A stretch of 64,000 bases of DNA from contig NZ_BAFQ01000298.1 in assembly GCF_000308375.1 (NCBI RefSeq), positions 54,000-117,999 of the forward strand. Reading direction: 5' to 3'. Below, piece after piece: positions 9,121 to 16,227 of this stretch. The notes under the pieces were generated by a model. The model did not search any database, was not told the DNA's origin, and worked only from the letters and a program-made list of their open reading frames with translations. Positions within the stretch are counted from its first letter, which is position 1; each line of letters starts with the position of its first letter. Both the position numbers and the translations under genes were made by a program. Source of the stretch: Nocardia aobensis NBRC 100429 (GTDB lineage: Bacteria; Actinomycetota; Actinomycetes; Mycobacteriales; Mycobacteriaceae).

Positions 9121-9918
9121 CTACTGCCCGCTCCAGTTCGGTTTCCGTTTCGCCGCGAAGGCACGCGGCCCCTCCTTGGCATCCTCGCTGCTCATCACCA
9201 CCCGGGTAGCGGCGCGGCTGAGCTTCCAATCCCCCTCGGCCCAGCCGTTGTGCGCCATGGCGCTTTCGTGCATGACGCGTTTGCTCTCCTGCACCGCCAC
9301 CGGCGCGTTGGCGGCGACGACCTCGGCCAGCTCGAGCGCGGCAGCGAGGGCGCCGCCGGCCGGAGCGACGGCATTGACCAGGCCCAGTTCGAATGCCCGC
9401 GCTGCCGAGATCGGCCTGCCGGTCAACGCGATCTCGGCCGCGACCTTCGGCGGCACCTGCCGGTGCATGCGCAGAACCCCGCCGGCCGCGGCGATGAGTC
9501 CGCGAGTCACTTCGGGCAGCCCCAGCGACGCGCCTTCATCGATGACGGCCAGGTCCGCCGACAATACGATTTCGGTGCCACCCCCGAGCGCGAAACCGTT
9601 GACCGCGGCGATCACGGGTTTGGGAATCCAGTGGCGCACGATGCCGGCGAAATCCCATTCTCGATGTTCCGGGTCGTAGACGTTGTTTCCGGCTGCCAGT
9701 TCCTTGAGATCGGCTCCGGCACAGAACGCCCGGCCGGCGCCGGTGACGACCACGACGCGGACCTGCGGGTCGCCGGCCGCGCTCTCCAGCGCCGCTCCGG
9801 CCGCCGCGGAAAGATCCGAGTTGACGGCGTTGAGCGCGTCGGGGCGATTCAAGGTCACCACCGCGATGTGGCCGTTCACTTCGTAGCGTGCGGCAGGTTC
9901 CGGCTGGGGCACGGTCAT
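9121..9918 (-). CDS. Enoyl-CoA hydratase (crotonase family)
   Basis: A cytosolic crotonase of 265 residues predicted to hydrate 2-enoyl-CoA. FCAGADLKEL forms the first oxyanion-hole loop. GGGTEIVL carries the first catalytic Glu and LGLPEVTRGLIAAAGG the second, so both acid residues are kept. The C-terminal helix ends in FAAKRKPNWSGQ. It lies 37 bases behind the oxidoreductase gene at 9956 on the same strand, with no promoter between them, and is probably co-transcribed from the palindrome-controlled promoter near 10.95 kb. Confidence 0.9.
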   Translation of the reverse strand: MTVPQPEPAARYEVNGHIAVVTLNRPDALNAVNSDLSAAAGAALESAAGDPQVRVVVVTGAGRAFCAGADLKELAAGNNVYDPEHREWDFAGIVRHWIPKPVIAAVNGFALGGGTEIVLSADLAVIDEGASLGLPEVTRGLIAAAGGVLRMHRQVPPKVAAEIALTGRPISAARAFELGLVNAVAPAGGALAAALELAEVVAANAPVAVQESKRVMHESAMAHNGWAEGDWKLSRAATRVVMSSEDAKEGPRAFAAKRKPNWSGQ

Positions 9919-9955
9919 CTCCTGACGTAGGGATTCGGTAGTGGCGGAATAGTTT

Positions 9956-10909
9956 TCAGAGATCGAGAATGAGCCTGGGTGTCCGGCTTCGAGACACGCA
10001 GATCATCATCGCGTCATCGGCGGCTTGCTCGTCCTCGGAGAGAACGGAATCGCGATGGTCGGGCCGTCCGCCGAGCACCGCGACCTCGCAAGTCCCGCAG
10101 GTTCCTTCGCGGCAGGAGAACTCGGCGTCGACGCCGGAGCGTTCGAGCGCGTCGAGTACGGATTCATCGGCACCGACCGTGATCACCGAGCCGGTGCGCG
10201 CCAGCTCGACCTCGAACGAGTCGGACACCGCATTCGGATCCGCCGCCTTCGGCGCGAACCGTTCCACATGCAAGGTGAGGTGATCTCTTGCGGCACAGGC
10301 GGTTTCCACCGCCCGCAGCAGCGGCTCCGGCCCGCAGCAGTACACCGCCGCGCCCGCGCCCAGGCCGTCGAGCGCGGCCTCGAGGTCGAGCAGGCCGGAT
10401 TCGTCTTGCGGGCGCGCGTCGACCCGATCCGGATGCGCTGCGGCCAGGTCGTCGGCGAAGGCCATACTCGTGCGTGTGCGGCCGCCGTACAGCAGCCGCC
10501 ACGGCAGCCCGCGGGCGTCGATCGAGCGCAGCATCGGCAGCAACGGTGTGATGCCGATACCGCCGGCGATGAACAGGTAGGACTCGGCCGCGGACAGCCG
10601 GAAAGCGTTGCGCGGACCCGCGATCGTGATCAGGTCGCCGACCTCGAGCTTGTCGTGCACATAGGCCGAGCCGCCGCGACCGTCCGGCTCCAGCAGGACG
10701 GCGACCATCAACGATCCCCGATCGGACGGATCACCGCACAAGGAATACTGCCGGGTCATGTCGCCGAGGACGAGGTCGATATGGGCACCGGGTTCCCACG
10801 TGGGCACCGGGCCACCGTCCGGGTCGGCCAGCGTCACCGTGACGACCCCGACGGCCGCCACTTTCTTGCCGATCACCCGCATCCCGCGGGGCGCCCGATC
10901 TTCGCTCAT
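9956..10909 (-). CDS. Phthalate-dioxygenase-reductase-type flavoprotein with C-terminal [2Fe-2S] ferredoxin
   Basis: An NAD(P)H-dependent electron-transfer protein of 317 residues. The flavin domain has RQYSLCGDP (about residue 52), the nucleotide domain has GGIGITPLLPMLRS and YCCGPEPLL, and the plant-type ferredoxin domain at the C-terminus has CREGTCGTCEV plus a distal Cys in MMICVSR. This order is that of VanB/phthalate dioxygenase reductases, which feed Rieske oxygenases. The two Rieske genes in this window (30.9 and 45.6 kb) have no adjacent reductase and are natural partners (inference). Confidence 0.9.
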   Translation of the reverse strand: MSEDRAPRGMRVIGKKVAAVGVVTVTLADPDGGPVPTWEPGAHIDLVLGDMTRQYSLCGDPSDRGSLMVAVLLEPDGRGGSAYVHDKLEVGDLITIAGPRNAFRLSAAESYLFIAGGIGITPLLPMLRSIDARGLPWRLLYGGRTRTSMAFADDLAAAHPDRVDARPQDESGLLDLEAALDGLGAGAAVYCCGPEPLLRAVETACAARDHLTLHVERFAPKAADPNAVSDSFEVELARTGSVITVGADESVLDALERSGVDAEFSCREGTCGTCEVAVLGGRPDHRDSVLSEDEQAADDAMMICVSRSRTPRLILDL

Positions 10910-10944
10910 CGAACCGATCCGTTCACTACAGCCATTCTCTAAAT

Positions 10945-10957
10945 CTTAAGCCATTAG
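10945..10957. promoter_or_regulatory. Palindromic operator, site 1
   Basis: CTTAAG-C-CATTAG, 36 bases upstream of the oxidoreductase start (minus strand). One of at least seven related 13-bp palindromes in front of island operons. Confidence 0.55.
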
Positions 10958-11020
10958 TTTTACAGTACGCAATACCCAGCTAGATGGCCGCTTGCTTCTC
11001 GCCAGATGCCCGTATAAAAC

Positions 11021-11033
11021 CTATAGGCGATAG
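11021..11033. promoter_or_regulatory. Palindromic operator, site 2
   Basis: CTATAG-G-CGATAG flanked by C and G, 31 bases upstream of the SDR start at 11064. With site 1 it makes a divergent operator region between two oppositely oriented operons. Confidence 0.55.
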
Positions 11034-11063
11034 GACAGCGAGAACCCGACGGGAGAGCAGCAC

Positions 11064-11849
11064 ATGGACACGGCAGACCATCGCGGCGGATCGGTTCTCG
11101 ACCTCTTCCGGCTCACCGGCCGCGTCGCGGTGGTCACCGGGGCCGGCACCGGACTCGGAGCGGGTTTCGCGCGTGCGCTGGCCGAGGCGGGCGCGGATGT
11201 CGTCGTCGCCGCCAGGAGGCGTGACAAGCTCGAGAACGTCGCGGAAAGTGTTGCGGCACTGGGCAGGCGGTGCCTGGTGGTGCCGACCGACGTGACCGAC
11301 CCCGACCAGTGCGACACCTTGGCCCGGGCTGCGATCGACGCATTCGGCCGGGTGGACATCCTGGTCAACAATGCCGGGGTCACCCATGCCGCAGCGGCGA
11401 CCCGCGAAGATCCCGACGATTACCGAAGGGTCGTGGAGGTCAACCTGTTCGGCGCGTACTGGGCAGCTCGCTCCTGCGCCCGGGTCATGCTCCCCGGATC
11501 GAGCATCGTGAATGTCGCGAGCATGCTCGGCCTGATCAAATCGGTGCTGCCTCAGGCCGCCTACGCCTCCAGCAAAGCTGGGCTGATCGGACTCACTCGC
11601 GACCTGTCCCACCAGTGGTCGGGACGCAAAGGCATCCGCGTCAACGCCATAGCCCCCGGTTTCGTCGACACCGACATGATCGGCGAGATGGCCGACGACA
11701 CGCTGTCGGAATTTCTGCGGGACTGCTCGCTCGGGCGCACGGCCACCCAACGCGAGATCGACGCGGCGGTCGTCTTCCTGGCCGGCCCCGCGTCGGGCTA
11801 CATCACGGGGTCGACACTCGCCGTCGACGGCGGAACATCCGGACACTGA
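11064..11849 (+). CDS. Short-chain dehydrogenase/reductase
   Basis: An NAD(P)-dependent alcohol or 3-hydroxyacyl-CoA dehydrogenase of 261 residues. The cofactor motif TGAGTGLGAG (about residue 25), NNAG, the catalytic serine in VNVASM, YASSK with the Tyr/Lys pair, and the C-terminal ITGSTLAVDGG are all in place. ATG 11064 is preceded by GGGAGAGCAG. It is followed after 36 bases by an alpha/beta hydrolase and then a TetR gene on the same strand. The operator at 11021 suggests control by that TetR. Confidence 0.9.
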   Translation: MDTADHRGGSVLDLFRLTGRVAVVTGAGTGLGAGFARALAEAGADVVVAARRRDKLENVAESVAALGRRCLVVPTDVTDPDQCDTLARAAIDAFGRVDILVNNAGVTHAAAATREDPDDYRRVVEVNLFGAYWAARSCARVMLPGSSIVNVASMLGLIKSVLPQAAYASSKAGLIGLTRDLSHQWSGRKGIRVNAIAPGFVDTDMIGEMADDTLSEFLRDCSLGRTATQREIDAAVVFLAGPASGYITGSTLAVDGGTSGH

Positions 11850-11885
11850 ACCATTCACGCATCGCGACCGAGGAGCCCGACACCT

Positions 11886-12794
11886 ATGACAGCTTCCGCC
11901 ACCGTCGTCCGACTGCCCGGCGACGGCATCACCCTCGTCGCCGACCACTGGCGCGCCGACGGCGACGCGCCGGGCACCGTGGTTCTGCTGCACGGCGGCG
12001 GGCAGACCAGGCATTCGTGGCAGCGCACCGGGGCCAGGCTGGCCGAAAACGGCTGGCATGCAGTGGCAGTCGACGCCCGGGGACACGGCGACAGCGACTG
12101 GGCGGCCGACGGCGATTACGCGATCACCGCGCATGCACGGGACGTGGTCGCGGTGGCGGGCGCACTCGCCGGGCCGGTCGTGCTGGTCGGCGCGTCGATG
12201 GGCGGGCTGGCCGCGCTCGTGGCGCAAGGCGGTCATCCACAGCTGGCCCGCGCACTGGTTCTCGTCGATATCACGCCGAAGTCCGAACCGGCCGGGGTCG
12301 ACCGGATCACCACCTTCATGCGCGACGGGCTGGCCGGATTCGACTCGCTCGACGCGGCCGCCGACGCCGTCGCCGCCTACAATCCGCACCGGCCCCGGCC
12401 GTCTCGATCGGACGGTCTGCGCAAGAATCTGCGGCTGCGTGACAACCGCTGGTACTGGCACTGGGATCCGCGCATCCTGAGTGAACGCGACAACGGCCCC
12501 GACCGCGCCGGCGTGCGCGAGCAGCGCGCCCGCGCGGCAGCGCGCCGTATCTCGGTGCCCACGTTGCTGCTTCGCGGCGACCGGTCCGATGTGATCGGCG
12601 ACGACGGCGTCCGCGATCTGCTGGCGTTGATTCCCGGCGCGCGCCACATCGACGTGGCCGGCGCCGGCCATATGGTCGGCGGGGACGACAACGACGTCCT
12701 GACTGGCGGTCTGCTCGAATTTCTCGCCGACGCGGTGGCGCACCCCGGCCCCGCTCGGGCACCGGCTACCATCAAATTTAAAGGCGCTAGGTAA
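11886..12794 (+). CDS. Alpha/beta hydrolase
   Basis: A serine hydrolase of 302 residues. The oxyanion-hole motif HGGGQTRHSW, the nucleophile elbow GASMGG (about residue 101) and the final histidine in GAGHMVGGDDND define the fold, and a cap segment (about 130-205) contains WYWHW. Candidate roles are ester, lactone or thioester hydrolysis of a pathway intermediate. It is second in the 11064 operon. The last 17 bases of the gene contain the operator of the next gene. Confidence 0.87.
   Translation: MTASATVVRLPGDGITLVADHWRADGDAPGTVVLLHGGGQTRHSWQRTGARLAENGWHAVAVDARGHGDSDWAADGDYAITAHARDVVAVAGALAGPVVLVGASMGGLAALVAQGGHPQLARALVLVDITPKSEPAGVDRITTFMRDGLAGFDSLDAAADAVAAYNPHRPRPSRSDGLRKNLRLRDNRWYWHWDPRILSERDNGPDRAGVREQRARAAARRISVPTLLLRGDRSDVIGDDGVRDLLALIPGARHIDVAGAGHMVGGDDNDVLTGGLLEFLADAVAHPGPARAPATIKFKGAR
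12778..12790. promoter_or_regulatory. Palindromic operator, site 3 (upstream of the TetR gene)
   Basis: TTAAAG-G-CGCTAG (complement CTAGCG-C-CTTTAA), inside the end of the hydrolase gene and 38 bases before the TetR start at 12829. Its position suggests autoregulation by that TetR and singles it out as the likely regulon repressor. Confidence 0.5.
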
Positions 12795-12828
12795 CTGACC
12801 TGGTGCGCCACCGAGTGGAAAGCCGCAG

Positions 12829-13500
12829 ATGCCCCGACCGTCGCAACCGTTGATCAGCCGCTCCGCCGTGATCGCGGCGTCCATCGAGATCATCGATTCG
12901 GAGGGTCTCGATGCGTTCAGCCTGCCGAAGCTCGCCAAATACATCGGCGTGAGCGCGCCCTCGCTGTACCACCATTTCGCCGACCGATCGGCGATCCTGT
13001 CGGCGGTCGCGCGCCACATCGCCGGTGCGGGCTCGATTCCGCGTCGCAAACCCGGGCCGGATTGGCCGGAATTCTTCGTCCAGCTCGCGCTGAACTTCCG
13101 CCGGTCGATTCTGCGTCACCCCAATGCTGCGCCGATTCTGCTGCAGTATCTGCCGCGCGATCTGCTCATCGGCACCTACGAGGAGACGGCTCGGTTCCTC
13201 GAGGCCTCCGGTGTTCCGACGCACCTGCACGTACAGATCCTCGACGGGATGGAACGACTGACACTGGGGGCGGCCCTCACCGACGCCGTGCGCGGCGCCA
13301 GTACGCGCACCACGATCTTTCCCCACGTGGATCCCGGGTCGCAGCCGGTGCTGGCGCGGGCGCTGGCGCAGAACACGCTGACCTCCAAGGGCCTGTACGA
13401 GGAGATGGTGCGCAGTTTCCTCTACGGCGTGACGCGTAAAGAGAACACCGCGGTGACCCAGGACTCGGAAACCTCGTCGGTGTCGGCCCAGGGCCACTGA
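12829..13500 (+). CDS. TetR-family repressor, likely regulator of the island's palindrome regulon
   Basis: A DNA-binding repressor of 223 residues. The HTH is at about residues 28-50 (FSLPKLAKYIGVSAPSLYHHF), followed by a TetR_C-type domain with the AILSAVARHI helix. An operator-like palindrome stands 38 bases before the start, and close relatives precede six other operons in the window. The inducer is presumably a pathway CoA thioester or acid (inference). A strong hairpin follows the gene. Confidence 0.85.
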   Translation: MPRPSQPLISRSAVIAASIEIIDSEGLDAFSLPKLAKYIGVSAPSLYHHFADRSAILSAVARHIAGAGSIPRRKPGPDWPEFFVQLALNFRRSILRHPNAAPILLQYLPRDLLIGTYEETARFLEASGVPTHLHVQILDGMERLTLGAALTDAVRGASTRTTIFPHVDPGSQPVLARALAQNTLTSKGLYEEMVRSFLYGVTRKENTAVTQDSETSSVSAQGH

Positions 13501-13510
13501 CCCACTCATC

Positions 13511-13540
13511 GGAGCCCGGTCGGTAAACCGACCGGGCTCC
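13511..13540. terminator. Bidirectional hairpin terminator
   Basis: GGAGCCCGGTCGG-TAAA-CCGACCGGGCTCC: a perfect 13-bp stem with a 4-base loop between convergent genes (TetR ends 13500, aldehyde dehydrogenase ends 13572). There is no long U tract, as is usual in actinomycetes. Confidence 0.75.
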
Positions 13541-13571
13541 GGTATCGCGCTGCGGCCGAGCCGTATTCGAG

Positions 13572-15065
13572 CTATTGCTGCGGGGCCGGCATGTGCACGG
13601 TCTTGGTCTCGAAGAATTCGTCGAGTCCCTCGACGCCGCCTTCGCGGCCGATTCCGGACTGCTTGTATCCGCCGAAGGGCAGCGTGAAGTCGATGACCGA
13701 ACCGTTCACACTGACCGTTCCGGTCCGAATCCGTTGTGCCAGTGCGTAACCGCGGTCCAGGTCCTCGGTGTAGACAGCGCCCGACAGACCGTAGATCGAG
13801 TCGTTGGCGATCGCGACCGCGTCGTCCTCGTCTTCGTAGGTGATCACCGAGATCACCGGGCCGAACACCTCCTCCTGGGCGATGCGCATATCGTTGCGCA
13901 CCCCGTCGAGCAGCGTCGGGGCGACGAAGTATCCCTGAGTGACGCCCTCGGGTGCGCCTCCTCCGACCACGACGTGGGCGCCGTCGGCGACCGCGGAATC
14001 GATGTAGCTTTGTACCCGGTCGCGATGGCGCGCACCGGCGAGCGGGCCGAGGAAGTTCTGCGGCTCCCACGGATTTCCCATAGGCAGTGCCCCATATGCC
14101 GCAGCCAGCGCCGCGACCACCTCATCGTGACGCTGCCGGGACACCAACACGCGGGTCAGCGCGATACATGCCTGCCCCGACTGCATACATCCGCCCATCG
14201 GCAAAGACTGCAGCACGTGATTCAGGTCCGCGTCGTCGAGCACGATCGCGGCGGATTTGCCGCCCAATTCCAGGGAGACCCGGGCGATCCGGTCACCCGC
14301 CAGCGCCGCGATCCGGCGACCGGCCGCCGTGGAACCGGTAAAGGTGACGTGATCGACGTGGGGGTCGGTGACCAGCTTCTCGGAGACCTCACGATCCGCC
14401 ACGAGCACGCTGACCACGCCCGCGGGCAACACGCCCTCGTCGACCAATTCGGCGATCACGTCCGCGAAAACCGACGGCGACAACGGTGCGTCGGGGGCGG
14501 CCTTGAGGACCACCGAACATCCGGCGGCCAGAGCGGGGGCCACTTTGAAGGCGATGGTGCCGATGGGCCCGTTCCACGGGATGATCGCGGCGACCACACC
14601 GGTGGGCTCGCGCAGAATCCGGGATACGCCGCCGTCGGCGCGCACCCGGTCCTCGCGTTGCTCGAACCGGCGCGCCTCGGCGGCCACCGCGTGGAACAGT
14701 CCCGCGCTCATCTGCTGGGTCGGCCCGCTGACGCTTACCGGGACCCCGACCTCGAGCACCCCGATGGTGGTCAATTCCTCGATCCGGCGTTCGAGACGGG
14801 TACCGATCTCCTCGATCACGTCGGCCCGCTCGGCCATTGTCTTCGCCGACCAGACGCCGGAATCGAAACTGCGCCGGGCCGTTTCGACCGCGCGCGCGAC
14901 ATCGTCGGCGGTGGCGCTGCGAATCCGAGCGTCGCGTTGCTCACTCCACGGGTCGATCAGATCGATCCATTCGGCACCGGACGAGTCGACCCAGCGCCCT
15001 CCGATGAAGACCTGTTCCCGGTCGGCGACCGTCGGCGCGGCGACGGCGGTGTCGGTGGTGGTCAT
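13572..15065 (-). CDS. Aldehyde dehydrogenase (NAD(P)-dependent)
   Basis: Oxidises an aldehyde to the acid in the cytosol; 497 residues. Key motifs are IIPWNGPIG, VTFTGSTAAGRR, the general base Glu in LELGGKSA, the nucleophile Cys in MQSGQACIALT and the EEVFGPVISVI segment. ATG 15065 is preferred to ATG 15071 because AAGGA sits 7 bases before it. It follows the mycofactocin-type SDR by 13 bases. The pair suggests sequential alcohol to aldehyde to acid oxidation. Confidence 0.92.
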   Translation of the reverse strand: MTTTDTAVAAPTVADREQVFIGGRWVDSSGAEWIDLIDPWSEQRDARIRSATADDVARAVETARRSFDSGVWSAKTMAERADVIEEIGTRLERRIEELTTIGVLEVGVPVSVSGPTQQMSAGLFHAVAAEARRFEQREDRVRADGGVSRILREPTGVVAAIIPWNGPIGTIAFKVAPALAAGCSVVLKAAPDAPLSPSVFADVIAELVDEGVLPAGVVSVLVADREVSEKLVTDPHVDHVTFTGSTAAGRRIAALAGDRIARVSLELGGKSAAIVLDDADLNHVLQSLPMGGCMQSGQACIALTRVLVSRQRHDEVVAALAAAYGALPMGNPWEPQNFLGPLAGARHRDRVQSYIDSAVADGAHVVVGGGAPEGVTQGYFVAPTLLDGVRNDMRIAQEEVFGPVISVITYEDEDDAVAIANDSIYGLSGAVYTEDLDRGYALAQRIRTGTVSVNGSVIDFTLPFGGYKQSGIGREGGVEGLDEFFETKTVHMPAPQQ

Positions 15066-15078
15066 CGACATTCCTTTC

Positions 15079-15903
15079 TCAGCGGTTGTTGTAGCCGGCA
15101 TCGACGGGCAGGGTGACGCCGGTGATGTATCGCGCCTCGTCGGAGGCGAGGAAGACCAGCGCGTTGCTGACATCGACGGCCTCGATCAGCTCGACCGGCA
15201 TCGGGTTCTTGTAGGCCTCGTCGTTCATGACCTCGGGATGGGCATTCACGAAGGCGCCATACTCGGCATTGGCCACCATCGGCGTATTCACACCGGTCGG
15301 ATGGATCGTGTTCACCCGGATCGAATGCTCGGCCAACTGCTTGGAGTACAGCCGCATCAGCCCGACGACGCCGTGCTTGGCGGCCGAGTAACCGGCCTGT
15401 CCCGGAAAGGTGTTGAGCCCCATACTGGTCAGCCCTGCCGCGGAACTGGTGATCGTGATCGAGCCGCCTCCGCCGCGCTCGATCATCGGCGCGACGACCA
15501 CCTCGAGGGTGTGCCACACCCCGGTGAGCATGGTGTCGACGGCGTCGTGCCACGCCTGCGCTTCGACACCCTGGTCGATCACCGGCATGATGCCCGCGTT
15601 CGCGACGACGACGTCGACGAATCCGAACTGTTCGACCCCGGCGTCGTAGGCGCGCTGCACATCTTCGAGGTTGCGGACGTCGCCGATCGAGGTGACGATG
15701 CGCCCGCCGGCCTCCTTCACCAGACGAGTCGTCTCCGCGAGGTCCTCCTCGGTGGCCATCGGATAGAACACCGAGTCGATCTGCGCGCAGATGTCCATGC
15801 CGACGATCGCGGCACCCTCCTGCGCCAGCCGCACCGCGTGCGAGCGACCCTGCCCGCGCGCGACACCGGTGATGAAAGCGACCTTGCCTTCGAGACGTCT
15901 CAT
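15079..15903 (-). CDS. Mycofactocin-type SDR family oxidoreductase
   Basis: A dehydrogenase of 274 residues. GKVAFITGVARGQGRSHAVR at the N-terminus, then MDICAQ and the insertion containing YPMATEEDLAETTRLV, are hallmarks of the SDR subfamily that keeps its nicotinamide tightly bound and uses mycofactocin as electron acceptor. Catalytic SSA, YSAAKHG and the final VDAGYNNR are present. The start at 15903 has AGAAGGA upstream. First gene of an operon with the aldehyde dehydrogenase. Mycofactocin biosynthesis genes are not in this window. Confidence 0.85.
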   Translation of the reverse strand: MRRLEGKVAFITGVARGQGRSHAVRLAQEGAAIVGMDICAQIDSVFYPMATEEDLAETTRLVKEAGGRIVTSIGDVRNLEDVQRAYDAGVEQFGFVDVVVANAGIMPVIDQGVEAQAWHDAVDTMLTGVWHTLEVVVAPMIERGGGGSITITSSAAGLTSMGLNTFPGQAGYSAAKHGVVGLMRLYSKQLAEHSIRVNTIHPTGVNTPMVANAEYGAFVNAHPEVMNDEAYKNPMPVELIEAVDVSNALVFLASDEARYITGVTLPVDAGYNNR

Positions 15904-16047
15904 GGAATTCCTTCTCTCACTGCATTTTCCGACCGCCGATTGATGTCGGCGGGGACGCCTGCGGGCGCCGGGATGCGCTCTCGCGTACCGAATCGCTCTG
16001 GCTGCGGCTCGTCTACCGAGCGGGGAGCCTGTGAATGGCGTCACATG

Positions 16048-16095
16048 ACAGTAGCGCCGAATGAGTTGGGAGTCAACAACGGACGTTTTTTGTCA
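16048..16095 (-). promoter_or_regulatory. Promoter of the SDR-aldehyde dehydrogenase operon
   Basis: On the minus strand: TGACAAA (16089-16095), -35 TTGACT (16071-16076), 17-bp spacer, -10 TACTGT (16048-16053). The remaining bases from 15904 to 16227 hold no gene; the leader would be about 140 bases. Confidence 0.55.
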
Positions 16096-16227
16096 TATAT
16101 ATCGCCGGCGCGTCGACCACTCCTTCCACAAGGCTGTGAACAGCACAAATGCGCCGACAGTTCAGTAATCCGTCAGCGCATTCGCGAGCATTTCAGCCCG
16201 AAATAAATCTATCCCAAATAGTTTTAT

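Noticed and set aside
10980..13049. 689-codon minus-strand frame across the SDR, hydrolase and TetR genes
   Set aside because: It lies antisense to three genes with clear motifs and has no protein-like features of its own.
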